From Alloiococcus sp035301245 (lineage in GTDB: Bacteria; Bacillota; Bacilli; Lactobacillales; Carnobacteriaceae_A), in the NCBI GenBank assembly GCA_035301245.1, contig DATGUS010000037.1, positions 1-6,953 on the forward strand: a stretch of DNA of 6,953 nt, read 5' to 3'. Each line of letters begins with the position of its first letter. Within the stretch, counting starts at the first letter, position 1. The translations under genes and the position numbers were made by a program. Below the pieces are notes generated by a model. That model was not told where the DNA came from. It made no database searches and saw nothing but the letters and a program-made list of their open reading frames with translations. Below are positions 1 to 6,890 of the stretch, in pieces.

Positions 1-2
1 TG

Positions 3-941
3 AACCAGGGCATCTCCGTTCGTCAGACGCACAAGGGTGGCTTGCTGGTCACCATGAGGGGTCAAAATACTGACCACCACCGCTTTATTACGGCTCATGT
101 TGATACGTTAGGCGGCATCGTTCGGGCGATTAAACCGGACGGCCGGATCAAGATGGATAAGATTGGCGGTTTTACCTACGATACAATTAATGGTGTTTAT
201 TGTACGATTCATCAGAGTCGGTCGAATAAAACCCACACCGGTACGATTCTCCTCCATCAAACCAGTGTTCATGTTTATAAAGATACGACCAAGATGGAGC
301 GCAACCAGGATAATATGGAAATTCGTCTGGATGAAAAGGTGACTTCTAAAGAAGAGGTTCAAGAACTGGGAATTCAAGTTGGTGACTTCATCAGTTTTGA
401 CCCGCAGAGTGAAATTACAACAAGTGGCTTTATTAAATCGCGTCACCTAGATGATAAGGTGAGCGTAGCTCTCTTGCTTGAAGCGATCGAAAAAGCCCAC
501 AACGGTGATTTGACTTTGGCGCACACGACGCATTTTTATATTTCGAATAATGAAGAAATTGGTTACGGTGGCAACTCTAATATCGCAAGCTCGGTAGAAG
601 AGTATCTGGCAGTTGATATGGGGGCCATGGGTGATGATCAGCAGACCGACGAGCACTCTGTGTCCATTTGTGTCAAGGATGCTTCAGGGCCTTACCATCT
701 AGGCTTGCGTAACCATCTAGTGTCTCTATGCGAAAAGGAAGAAATTCCTTACCAACTAGATATTTACCCTTATTACGGAAGTGATGCGTCCGCAGCTATG
801 TCAGCCGGCCACGATTTGAAGCACGCCCTGTTTGGATCCGGGATTGACGCTAGCCATGCTTACGAACGCACCCATTTTGAATCAGTTGACGCCACCTATG
901 CTCTGGTTGAAGCCTATCTCCAGTCAGAAATGATGGCTTAG
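3..941 (+). CDS. M42-family metallo-aminopeptidase (5' end cut off by the window)
   Basis: This is a cytoplasmic zinc- or cobalt-dependent aminopeptidase that trims N-terminal residues from peptides; family members often form large tetrahedral (TET) complexes. The frame is open from base 3, and the residues before the first TTG (NQGISVRQTHKGG) already fit the family, so the start lies upstream. About 312 residues are present against roughly 340-360 in full-length members, so some 30-40 N-terminal residues are missing. In fragment numbering the two-metal site is visible: H32 and D34 in HVDTLG, D150/D151 in RHLDDK, E184/E185 in NNEEIGYGG (catalytic base), D205 in AVDMGAMGDD and H291 in SHAYERTH. 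The order and spacing match M42 (FrvX/YsdC-like) enzymes. All catalytic residues are intact and the stop is a clean TAG. No clear terminator follows. The family call is firm; the exact peptide specificity cannot be read. Confidence 0.93.
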   Translation, partial: NQGISVRQTHKGGLLVTMRGQNTDHHRFITAHVDTLGGIVRAIKPDGRIKMDKIGGFTYDTINGVYCTIHQSRSNKTHTGTILLHQTSVHVYKDTTKMERNQDNMEIRLDEKVTSKEEVQELGIQVGDFISFDPQSEITTSGFIKSRHLDDKVSVALLLEAIEKAHNGDLTLAHTTHFYISNNEEIGYGGNSNIASSVEEYLAVDMGAMGDDQQTDEHSVSICVKDASGPYHLGLRNHLVSLCEKEEIPYQLDIYPYYGSDASAAMSAGHDLKHALFGSGIDASHAYERTHFESVDATYALVEAYLQSEMMA

Positions 942-1258
942 GGAGAGGTTATGGCTTTGAATTCTATATGGGGCTTCTGGATGTAGAAATCACGCTTAAA
1001 AAATATACAAGTCGTCACTGGATATGTGCACCTATTAGCAAGGTATATTGAAACACAATAAAACGATGCTAAATTAACCTGAATAAGTTACCTCATTGAA
1101 GTCAATTAGTGATGGATTTTAGTTTATCGTCTGAACAGGCGGCTTGCATTGCTTTAAACTAGGGTAAATAATTTGATATCTATCGATTACCTAAACTACT
1201 TCACCGTTATAATTTCCAACTGCTACAAGCAATGATTTTAAAAAATAACATTTCACTC
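942..1258. other. Gene-free gap between peptidase and T-box promoter
   Basis: No credible gene was found on either strand; all frames are broken by frequent stops. Directly after the peptidase stop is a good ribosome-binding-like stretch (GGGAGAGG, 942-949) and an ATG at 951, but that frame ends after 11 codons. A second short frame from ATG 968 runs 27 codons. Both could be traces of a lost downstream gene, but neither resembles a protein I know. A TATAAT at 1208-1213 has no matching -35 at a sensible distance. The short inverted repeat ATTGA/TCAAT (1095-1106) is too weak to be called a terminator. Confidence 0.5.
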
Positions 1259-1287
1259 TTGACTATCATTTTTCACGGTGATAAAAT
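1259..1287 (+). promoter_or_regulatory. Promoter of the T-box leader and GTPase gene
   Basis: A TTGACT -35 box (1259-1264) and a TAAAAT -10 box (1282-1287) are separated by exactly 17 bases, as expected for the housekeeping (sigma-A type) factor. The predicted transcript start is near 1294, about 40 bases before the first paired bases of the T-box leader and about 340 bases before the coding start. Confidence 0.8.
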
Positions 1288-1295
1288 GACTCTCA

Positions 1296-1307
1296 AGTTA
1301 GCTAACT
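1296..1307. repeat. Perfect 12-bp palindrome at the predicted transcript start
   Basis: AGTTAGCTAACT is a perfect palindrome lying at the expected transcription start, 8 bases after the -10 box. The position would suit a repressor operator or a very small 5' hairpin. There is no second copy in the window and no adjacent regulator gene, so the function is only a guess. Confidence 0.25.
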
Positions 1308-1330
1308 CATGAAAATTTAATTTTAATATC

Positions 1331-1570
1331 ATTTGTCGATGAAAAAGAGAGTAGATTATCAGAGCCTCACAGCGATGCAGGGTAGAGTGGAAGCCTGCAG
1401 TGGTGAGATAATTGAAACGTACTTTGGAGACTGGTTAGGCAACTAACCCCGCAATCTGGCGGTTAAAAATAGAGTGAGTTAACCACGTGCATTGTGCATG
1501 CTGGCGACTCATTAGAGTGGTACCGTGGGATTATATCCTGCCTCTAAGTGATTAGAGGCAGGATTTTTTT
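1331..1570 (+). promoter_or_regulatory. T-box riboswitch leader, specifier CGU (arginine)
   Basis: This is a tRNA-sensing leader: uncharged tRNA bound by the RNA stabilises an antiterminator and lets transcription continue. Stem I has a kink-turn-like base (GTC-GATGA at 1335-1342 facing GGA-GAC at 1426-1431) and AAAG/CTTT (1344-1347/1422-1425). Above the specifier loop are ATTAT/ATAAT (1355-1359/1408-1412) and CTCAC/GTGAG (1366-1370/1403-1407). Next come the AGCGA bulge (1371-1375), GCAGG/CCTGC (1377-1381/1394-1398) and the GTGGAAG apical loop. In the specifier loop the pattern GAAA-CGT-A (1414-1421) puts CGU, an arginine codon, in the reading position (1418-1420). A GGTTAG/CTAACC hairpin (1433-1448) and CGTGCA/TGCATG (1486-1500, stem III) follow. 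The T-box core is at 1512-1529; TGGT (1518-1521) would pair with a tRNA 3' ACCA end. The antiterminator is TTAGAG/CTCTAA (1512-1517/1542-1547), then a 7-base bulge (1518-1524), then GTGGGAT/ATCCTGC (1525-1531/1535-1541). The T-box call is firm; the arginine reading is likely. Confidence 0.95.
1535..1570 (+). terminator. Rho-independent terminator of the T-box switch
   Basis: A perfect 13-bp stem (1535-1547 with 1552-1564) closed by a GTGA tetraloop is followed by a run of T ending at 1570. Its 5' strand (1535-1547) is the same strand used by the antiterminator, so the two structures exclude each other. This is the off state when tRNA-Arg is charged. Confidence 0.95.
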
Positions 1571-1615
1571 ATGCGTAAATTTCTCAAACCACCCGCCACT
1601 CCCCCAACTAAATTT

Positions 1616-1623
1616 AAAAAAGG
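1616..1623 (+). promoter_or_regulatory. Ribosome binding site that decides the GTPase start
   Basis: AAAAAAGG (1616-1623) lies 10 bases before ATG 1634. The in-frame ATG at 1571 lies directly on the terminator's T-run with no ribosome binding site, and the 21 residues between the two (MRKFLKPPATPP...) do not fit the family, so 1634 is preferred. Confidence 0.65.
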
Positions 1624-1633
1624 TCGTGTAAAA

Positions 1634-2992
1634 ATGAAAAAACAAAATGTGATTATTATTGGTGCAGCTGGTAGAGACTTTCATAATTTTAATACTTTTT
1701 ACCGTGATAACGAAAATTATAATGTAGTGGCTTTTACCGCAACACAGATTCCCGATATTGATGGGCGTCAGTACCCGGCTGAGCTTGCTGGAGATCTCTA
1801 TCCTGATGGCATTACTATTTATTCACAGGACCAGCTACCTGAGCTAATCAAAAAATTCGATGTTGATGAGTGTGTTTTTGCCTACAGTGATGTCAATTAT
1901 CAAGACGTGATGGCCGTGTCGGCGGTTGTAAATAGTGCGGGAGCTGACTTTAAGCTGATGGGGCCTAAGCATGCCATGCTTAAAAGTAAGAAGCCGGTTA
2001 TTTCTGTGTGTGCTGTGCGAACCGGCGCAGGCAAAAGTCAGACTTCTCGTAAAGTTATCGAGCTATTGATGGCACAGGGGCTTAAAGTCGTTGTTATCCG
2101 CCACCCTATGCCGTATGGTGATTTAGTTGCGCAAAAGGTGCAACGCTTTGCGACGGTTGAAGATTTAGCCGACCATAACTGCACGATTGAAGAAATGGAA
2201 GAGTATGAACCGCATGTGGCCCGCGGGAATATTATTTATGCGGGTGTTGATTACCAGGCAATTCTTGACGCTGCAGAAAATGATCCTGATGGCTGCGACG
2301 TTATTGTTTGGGATGGAGGCAACAATGATTTTTCATTTATCGAAGCTGATCTGGCTTTCACCGTTGTTGACCCTCATCGTCCTGGTCACGAGCTCAATTA
2401 CTACCCTGGCGAAGTGAGCCTGCAGATGGCTGATGTTGCCATTATTAATAAAATTGACAGTGCCGACCCTAAAAATATTAAGGTTGTTGAAGAAAATATT
2501 AAAGCTGTCAATCCTAAAGCTAGCATCATGAAGGCAGAATCGACCATTACAGTTGACGATCCAGAATTAATTAAAGGTAAAAAAGTGCTTATCGTTGAGG
2601 ACGGGCCGACTCTTACCCACGGCGAAATGAGCATTGGCGCTGGAACGGTTGCGGCTGAGCGTGTTGGTGCTAGTGCCATTATCGACCCTCGCCCTTATGC
2701 TGTCGGTGCCTTGAAAGATACTTTTGAAAAATATGAGCATATTGGTAACCTTCTGCCTGCCATGGGCTACGGAAAACAGCAATTAAAAGACCTTGAAACA
2801 ACCATCAACCAGGCCGATTGCGATGCGGTTATTATCGGGACGCCAATTGATCTCAGTCGTATCATCCAAATAGACAAGCCTCACACACGTGTCCACTACG
2901 ACCTGAATGAGGTCAACGGCGTGCACATGGAAAAAATTTTGAAAGACTTCTGCAGTGAGAGCTTAAGTACCCCTTCGAAACTGGAATCATAG
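1634..2992 (+). CDS. Cyclic 2,3-diphosphoglycerate synthetase-like P-loop GTPase (COG2403 type)
   Basis: This 452-residue soluble protein belongs to the family of archaeal cyclic 2,3-diphosphoglycerate synthetase, which closes 2,3-bisphosphoglycerate to a cyclic anhydride using ATP; bacterial members are usually just called predicted GTPases. An N-terminal Rossmann-like segment carries IIIGAAGRDFHNFN (residues 7-20). A P-loop lies at 129-136 (RTGAGKSQ, K134, S135), an acidic WDGGNND motif at 226-232 (Walker B position) and an NKID motif at 272-275 that resembles the guanine-specificity motif. A conserved-looking DGPTLTHGEM follows at 323-332. The length matches the family and all motifs are intact. 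Start 1634 is chosen from the ribosome binding site. It is the only gene seen behind the arginine T-box, so expression should rise under arginine starvation. Whether a bacterial member makes the cyclic phosphoglycerate is doubtful; a role connected with arginine or carbamoyl-phosphate metabolism is inferred from the T-box. No signal peptide or membrane segment is seen. Confidence 0.85.
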   Translation: MKKQNVIIIGAAGRDFHNFNTFYRDNENYNVVAFTATQIPDIDGRQYPAELAGDLYPDGITIYSQDQLPELIKKFDVDECVFAYSDVNYQDVMAVSAVVNSAGADFKLMGPKHAMLKSKKPVISVCAVRTGAGKSQTSRKVIELLMAQGLKVVVIRHPMPYGDLVAQKVQRFATVEDLADHNCTIEEMEEYEPHVARGNIIYAGVDYQAILDAAENDPDGCDVIVWDGGNNDFSFIEADLAFTVVDPHRPGHELNYYPGEVSLQMADVAIINKIDSADPKNIKVVEENIKAVNPKASIMKAESTITVDDPELIKGKKVLIVEDGPTLTHGEMSIGAGTVAAERVGASAIIDPRPYAVGALKDTFEKYEHIGNLLPAMGYGKQQLKDLETTINQADCDAVIIGTPIDLSRIIQIDKPHTRVHYDLNEVNGVHMEKILKDFCSESLSTPSKLES

Positions 2993-3068
2993 CCTTCTTA
3001 TACTAGGTGCATTACCAGCTTAAGACCGGTACTGGCGTCTTTAAAACTTATTAAACGATTAACTTATC

Positions 3069-3084
3069 AGTATTTAAAAATACT
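3069..3084. repeat. Perfect 7-bp inverted repeat
   Basis: AGTATTT and AAATACT flank two A bases. It is AT-only apart from the outer G/C pair and is not followed by a T-run, so it is a poor terminator. It could be a protein binding site or a chance AT-rich palindrome. Confidence 0.3.
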
Positions 3085-3321
3085 CATCTGCTAAGTCTGG
3101 TCAAAGGGGTGCTCGATTTTATGGAGGACAACAGTTGCGGTGAACCTTTAACTAAGATCTCCTTAGAATATTGTGTAGACGACTATCATTCTACAAAGGC
3201 TCTCACTTGTTTTCGTATTTCTTAAAAACAAAAACGTCAGTAAGATTTAGTCTCACCAACGTTATGTATTGGACAACCAATCAATCACAATACGGCAGGT
3301 ATGAGAACCCCTTGTCGTTAT

Positions 3322-3349
3322 TTGATTGTCTAAAACGATCTCTTATACT
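3322..3349 (+). promoter_or_regulatory. Probable promoter of the helicase gene
   Basis: TTGATT (3322-3327) and TATACT (3344-3349) are separated by 16 bases. Transcription would begin near 3356, giving a leader of about 40 bases before ATG 3398. This is the best match in the gap, and it implies that the helicase is transcribed independently of the T-box gene. Confidence 0.55.
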
Positions 3350-3397
3350 TGATCCACAAACAGTTGGCAGCTAAACTTATTCTAACGGAGGGAAATT

Positions 3398-6283
3398 ATG
3401 ACTAGGGAATACTTTGAGATGCAATTACAAGAATCGCTCGGATACGGTTTTATACATAACACGAAGTATCAAGATAATACTTACTCACCTAAATTGGTGA
3501 TGAATGACCGGGCGACTGGCGAAACCGTATTGACGGAGCTTCAAAATCAGTTAGAACAGTGTAAGTCATTCTTCTTCAATGTGGCTTTTATTACTGAAGC
3601 AGGTATTGCCATGCTTAAATCGTATTTGTATGACTTAGCATTAGCGGGAGTGAAAGGTCGACTACTCATTTCTCCTTACCTTGATTTCAATGAACCGAGT
3701 GCTTTGTATGAATTACTTAAACTAAAAAACGTTGACGTACGTATGACAGATCAAACCCAAGATATGCATGCGAAAGTTTATTTATTTAATCATCAAGAAG
3801 AGCAAGTAGTTCTTGTTGGAAGTTCGAATTTGACGCATACGGCACTGAAGTTAAATTATGAGTGGAATGTGAAGTTAACATCTTCAGAGAATGGTCATTT
3901 AATCAAGCAAACGACTTCTAAATTAGAAGATCTATGGCAAAAGTCAAGCGTCTTAACAACAGAATTAATTGAAAAGTACAAAAAAGGTCGCAAACAGGTT
4001 ATTCAGTTAAAGACGAACTCATTGATAGATGACGAAGAGATTTCTGACTTAACTTATTTAAAGCCGAATAAAATGCAACAAACGGCAATAAAATCATTGG
4101 CTCAGCTTAGGGAAGAAGGGGCAGAACGTGCCTTAGTTATCAGTGCAACGGGAACAGGGAAAACATATTTATCTGCCTTTGATGTGAAACAGTATCAGCC
4201 AGATAAGTTCTTGTTTATTGTTCACCGTGAACAAATACTCCAACAAGCGCAGCAGTCTTTCCAAAGAGTTATTGAATTTGATAATGATGAGAGTTGCATT
4301 TATCGATCAGGCATGGATATCTCTAATAAAACCTACGTCTTCGCTACCATTCAAACATTGTCACGCGACGATAATTTAAAACAGTTAGCTAAAGATGAAT
4401 TCGATTATATTTTAATCGATGAGGTTCACCGGGCAGGTGCATCTACATATCAAAAGGTTGTGACCTATTTTGAACCGGAATTTTTTCTTGGAATGACCGC
4501 GACACCTGAACGTACGGATGATTATAATATCTATGAATTATTTGATTACAATATTGCGTATGAGATTAGACTGCAAGATGCCCTTGAAGAAGATATGTTA
4601 GCGCCTTTTATTTATTACGGGGTTAGTGATTTGATTGCTGACGATGGCGCTTTGATTGAAGATGAAACAGATTTTTCTGATCTTGTAACAGATTCTAGAG
4701 TGCATCATATTTTAGAAAAAGTTAATTATTATAGTCTTAGTAACCAGGAAACGAAAGGCTTGATGTTCTGTTCCCGTAATGATGAAGCTAAAGAACTCTC
4801 AAAACAACTGAATAAACATGGACTGAGAACTGTAGCACTGAGTGGTGCAGATAAACAAGAGATACGCGAAGCGACCGTTAAAGAGTTAGAAGCAGGGAAG
4901 TTAGATTATATCCTCACTGTTGATATCTTTAATGAAGGGGTCGATATTCCTGCAATCAATCAGATTGTGATGCTTAGACATACCGAATCAAGCATTATCT
5001 TTATTCAACAGCTGGGACGTGGATTGCGTAAATATCCGAAAAAAGAGTTCGTAACAATTATTGATTTTATCGGGAATTATCAGAACAACTACCAGATTCC
5101 GATGGCACTTTTTGGTGACTATTCTTACAATAAAGATAATTATAATAGAGACTTAGTTAATCGTAACCAACTTGATGGGATTACGACGATTAATTTTGAA
5201 AAAGTGGCTAGAGAACAAATCTATAAGTCGATTAAGAGTGCGACATTTAGCCAATTAGCTGTGCTAAAGAAAAATTATCAACAACTAAAAAATAAAATTG
5301 GACGAATTCCATTTTTAATGGACTTTATTCGTTACCAATCACTTGATCCGCATGTCATCTTTGAGCATAATAGAATGAATAATTATAGCGAATTAGTACA
5401 GTATGTGGAAAAGGATATAACTTATTACAGCTCAAAAACATATCTTGGTAAAGTCTTATCTTTTATTTCTAATGAACTAATGAACGGCAAACGCGTGCAT
5501 GAATTAATATTGTTAAAAGAATTGTTCATTCATGATGGAGAGCTCACGAAAGTTCAGTATGTGAAGGCATTGAAAGCAGCTGGTGCAAGTTCTGATGAAA
5601 CAGTCATCGAATCAGTCCATCGAGTGATATCACTAAATTTTTTTGTCAAAGCTAGTTGGAAGAAATATGGTGAAATGATTGTTCATATCGAAAAAGATGT
5701 CTACCGTTTGACGGATGAGTTAATGGAAGCGTTAGAAGACGAGTGGTATATGACATTTATAAAAGATGTATTAGAAGTCGGTTTTTACAAAGCACAGAAC
5801 TATCCAGCAGGGTATCAGTCTGAACTTGAATTAGGACAAAAATATACCCGCAAAGATGTCTCAAGAATCCTCTGTTTTGAAAAAGACGGCAGTGCCACCT
5901 TATTTGGATACGCTTTGAGAGGCGATACTGTGCCAATCTTTGTGAACTATCACAAGACAGAACGAACTAATGCAGAGATCAAATATGAAGATAAATTTTT
6001 TAGCGAAGATTTCTTCCAATGGTTTACTAAAAAGAATCGAACGTTAGACTCTAAACTTGAGAGTCGCCTTATCAATCACCGTGAAGAAGGATTGAAGCTG
6101 CCACTTTTTGTGAAAAAGGATGATTTTGAAGATGATAAAGAGTTTTATTATCTCGGATTAGTTGATGTTGTACCAGGGTCTGCTGAACAAACCAAAATAG
6201 ATGGTAGTAACATAGTGAAGATGCTATTTAAACTCAGACATTCTGTACCATACGGTTTGTATCAATATCTAGTCAATGCATAA
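3398..6283 (+). CDS. PLD-like nuclease / SF2 helicase / DUF3427-type fusion protein
   Basis: A 961-residue, probably cytoplasmic nucleic-acid enzyme. Residues about 40-180 form a PLD-like (HKD) nuclease domain with H124 and K126 in MHAKVYLF and GSSN at 141-144; the usual aspartate of HxKxxxxD is Asn131. Residues about 222-560 are an SF2 helicase: Walker A SATGTGKT (249-256), DEVH box (341-344), TAT (367-369), EGVDIP (513-518) and the arginine-finger motif QQLGRGLR (537-544). From about 600 to the end is a long region that looks like DUF3427. The ribosome binding site GGAGGG (3387-3392) sits 5 bases before ATG, fixing the start. One PLD half-site is present, so the nuclease would need a dimer, as in BfiI-like enzymes. 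This architecture (COG3886 plus COG1061) is known from defence islands, so a restriction-like anti-phage role is inferred. The gene is more AT-rich than its left neighbours, suggesting transfer. It could also serve in DNA repair. All helicase motifs are intact. Confidence 0.9.
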   Translation: MTREYFEMQLQESLGYGFIHNTKYQDNTYSPKLVMNDRATGETVLTELQNQLEQCKSFFFNVAFITEAGIAMLKSYLYDLALAGVKGRLLISPYLDFNEPSALYELLKLKNVDVRMTDQTQDMHAKVYLFNHQEEQVVLVGSSNLTHTALKLNYEWNVKLTSSENGHLIKQTTSKLEDLWQKSSVLTTELIEKYKKGRKQVIQLKTNSLIDDEEISDLTYLKPNKMQQTAIKSLAQLREEGAERALVISATGTGKTYLSAFDVKQYQPDKFLFIVHREQILQQAQQSFQRVIEFDNDESCIYRSGMDISNKTYVFATIQTLSRDDNLKQLAKDEFDYILIDEVHRAGASTYQKVVTYFEPEFFLGMTATPERTDDYNIYELFDYNIAYEIRLQDALEEDMLAPFIYYGVSDLIADDGALIEDETDFSDLVTDSRVHHILEKVNYYSLSNQETKGLMFCSRNDEAKELSKQLNKHGLRTVALSGADKQEIREATVKELEAGKLDYILTVDIFNEGVDIPAINQIVMLRHTESSIIFIQQLGRGLRKYPKKEFVTIIDFIGNYQNNYQIPMALFGDYSYNKDNYNRDLVNRNQLDGITTINFEKVAREQIYKSIKSATFSQLAVLKKNYQQLKNKIGRIPFLMDFIRYQSLDPHVIFEHNRMNNYSELVQYVEKDITYYSSKTYLGKVLSFISNELMNGKRVHELILLKELFIHDGELTKVQYVKALKAAGASSDETVIESVHRVISLNFFVKASWKKYGEMIVHIEKDVYRLTDELMEALEDEWYMTFIKDVLEVGFYKAQNYPAGYQSELELGQKYTRKDVSRILCFEKDGSATLFGYALRGDTVPIFVNYHKTERTNAEIKYEDKFFSEDFFQWFTKKNRTLDSKLESRLINHREEGLKLPLFVKKDDFEDDKEFYYLGLVDVVPGSAEQTKIDGSNIVKMLFKLRHSVPYGLYQYLVNA

Positions 6284-6303
6284 TTGAAATAATAAACGAA
6301 AAG

Positions 6304-6380
6304 AGGGAGCTTAATGCTGTGCTCTCATAACGTTAGATTTTTTCTAATTTATGAGCACTTCAATAAGCTCCCTGTTTTAT
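6304..6380. terminator. Bidirectional terminator between the convergent helicase and NUDIX genes
   Basis: A long interrupted hairpin: AGGGAGCTTA (6304-6313) pairs with TAAGCTCCCT (6364-6373). Further in, GTGC/GCAC (6319-6322/6355-6358), TCATAA/TTATGA (6325-6330/6349-6354) and TTAGA/TCTAA (6333-6337/6343-6347) continue the stem. The plus strand continues GTTTTAT. The minus strand continues CTTTTCGTTTATT, so both directions get a T-rich tail. It starts about 20 bases after the helicase stop and ends about 30 bases before the NUDIX stop. Confidence 0.85.
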
Positions 6381-6408
6381 AATATAAACATAAAAATGTG
6401 TGGTGCAA

Positions 6409-6798
6409 TCATTGTTTAGATAAAATTTGAACTGCCGGTATATCTACTGGTGCCCAAGTGACTTGATCTAATTCATCTGGTTTAAGCCATTTCATATCGG
6501 CATGCTCTCTGAGAAAGATGTCACCGTGTGTAATTTCTACAGTGTAAACGGACAATGTCACGCGACCAAAATCATAATCATAGCTAGCGGTGTTCACATA
6601 TTCTTTGATTCTAATATCGACAGCTAACTCTTCTTTAATCTCCCTAATCAAAGCTTCTACTTTTGATTCACCTACTTCAATCTTTCCTCCTGGGAACTCC
6701 CAAAGGTTCGGTAAGCTCATCGATTCAGAACGTTGCAAGGCTAAGGTTAGACCTTCTTTCTGAATCGCAGCACCAACAACATGAATTTCTTTATTCAA
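6409..6798 (-). CDS. MutT-like NUDIX hydrolase ((deoxy)nucleoside triphosphate pyrophosphohydrolase)
   Basis: A 129-residue soluble enzyme that should cleave nucleoside triphosphates, possibly oxidised or modified ones, to the monophosphate and pyrophosphate. The MutT signature WEFPGGK is at 33-39. The NUDIX box runs from G38 to V60 with E44 and REIKEE at 52-57, giving the metal-binding glutamates E53, E56 and E57. The consensus glycine near the end of the box is Ala59, a tolerated change in this group. The C-terminal MKWLKPDEL is also MutT-like. The length is typical. The start is TTG at 6796-6798, supported by AAAGGAGA seven or so bases upstream and by an immediate stop in the only nearby alternative. 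It faces the helicase gene and shares its terminator. It may be a housekeeping sanitation enzyme or a functional partner of the nuclease-helicase; the preferred substrate cannot be read from sequence. Confidence 0.92.
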   Translation of the reverse strand: MNKEIHVVGAAIQKEGLTLALQRSESMSLPNLWEFPGGKIEVGESKVEALIREIKEELAVDIRIKEYVNTASYDYDFGRVTLSVYTVEITHGDIFLREHADMKWLKPDELDQVTWAPVDIPAVQILSKQ

Positions 6799-6861
6799 AT
6801 CAATTCTCCTTTAAATAGCGAAAATATAGCAGTCTACTTCACTGTAATTATATTCAATCTT

Positions 6862-6890
6862 AATATAAACACATACTGTCCAGTCGTCAA
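6862..6890 (-). promoter_or_regulatory. Probable promoter of the NUDIX gene
   Basis: Read on the minus strand, TTGACG (6885-6890) and TATATT (6862-6867) are 17 bases apart. A second -10-like TATAAT lies closer to the gene (6847-6852) but has no good -35. The start would be near 6855, about 57 bases before the TTG codon. Confidence 0.6.

Larger units (their letters stand above)
2993..3397. other. Gap between GTPase and helicase, marking a composition change
   Basis: About 400 bases without a gene I can support. No strong terminator closes the GTPase gene; CCAG/CTGG (3015-3018/3032-3035) and AAGAC/GTCTT (3022-3026/3037-3041) can form only weak, mutually exclusive hairpins. A 34-codon frame starting ATGGAGGAC (3121-3225), with AAAGGGG upstream, and a TTG-started 67-codon frame (3171-3374) without ribosome binding site have no recognisable similarity. 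An ATTGG-acaa-CCAAT inverted repeat at 3268-3281 lies about 40 bases before the likely helicase promoter and could be an operator. The GTPase side is richer in GC than the helicase side. Confidence 0.5.

Noticed and set aside
951..986. An 11-codon frame with a good ribosome binding site just after the peptidase stop
   Set aside because: It is too short and not recognisable; at most it is a trace of a lost gene.
968..1051. A 27-codon frame from ATG 968
   Set aside because: No ribosome binding site at the right distance, no similarity I know, and it ends in stop-rich DNA.
1147..1234. Inverted repeat CATTGCTT / AAGCAATG with a 72-base spacer
   Set aside because: Only 8 bp, does not extend on either side, and is expected by chance at this spacing in a window of this size.
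1199..1287. Two similar stretches, TTCACCGTTATAAT and TTCACGGTGATAAAAT
   Set aside because: The similarity is short and AT-rich, and only the second belongs to a promoter with a proper -35.
1261..3190. The 10-mer GACTATCATT occurs at both 1261 and 3181
   Set aside because: The flanks do not match; it is probably coincidental and not a repeat or an attachment site.
3171..3374. A TTG-started 67-codon frame ending 23 bases before ATG 3398
   Set aside because: No ribosome binding site, a random-looking composition, and the likely helicase promoter lies inside it.
6304..6373. The long hairpin as a possible structured noncoding RNA
   Set aside because: Its place between two convergent stops and T-rich tails on both strands are fully explained by a bidirectional terminator.
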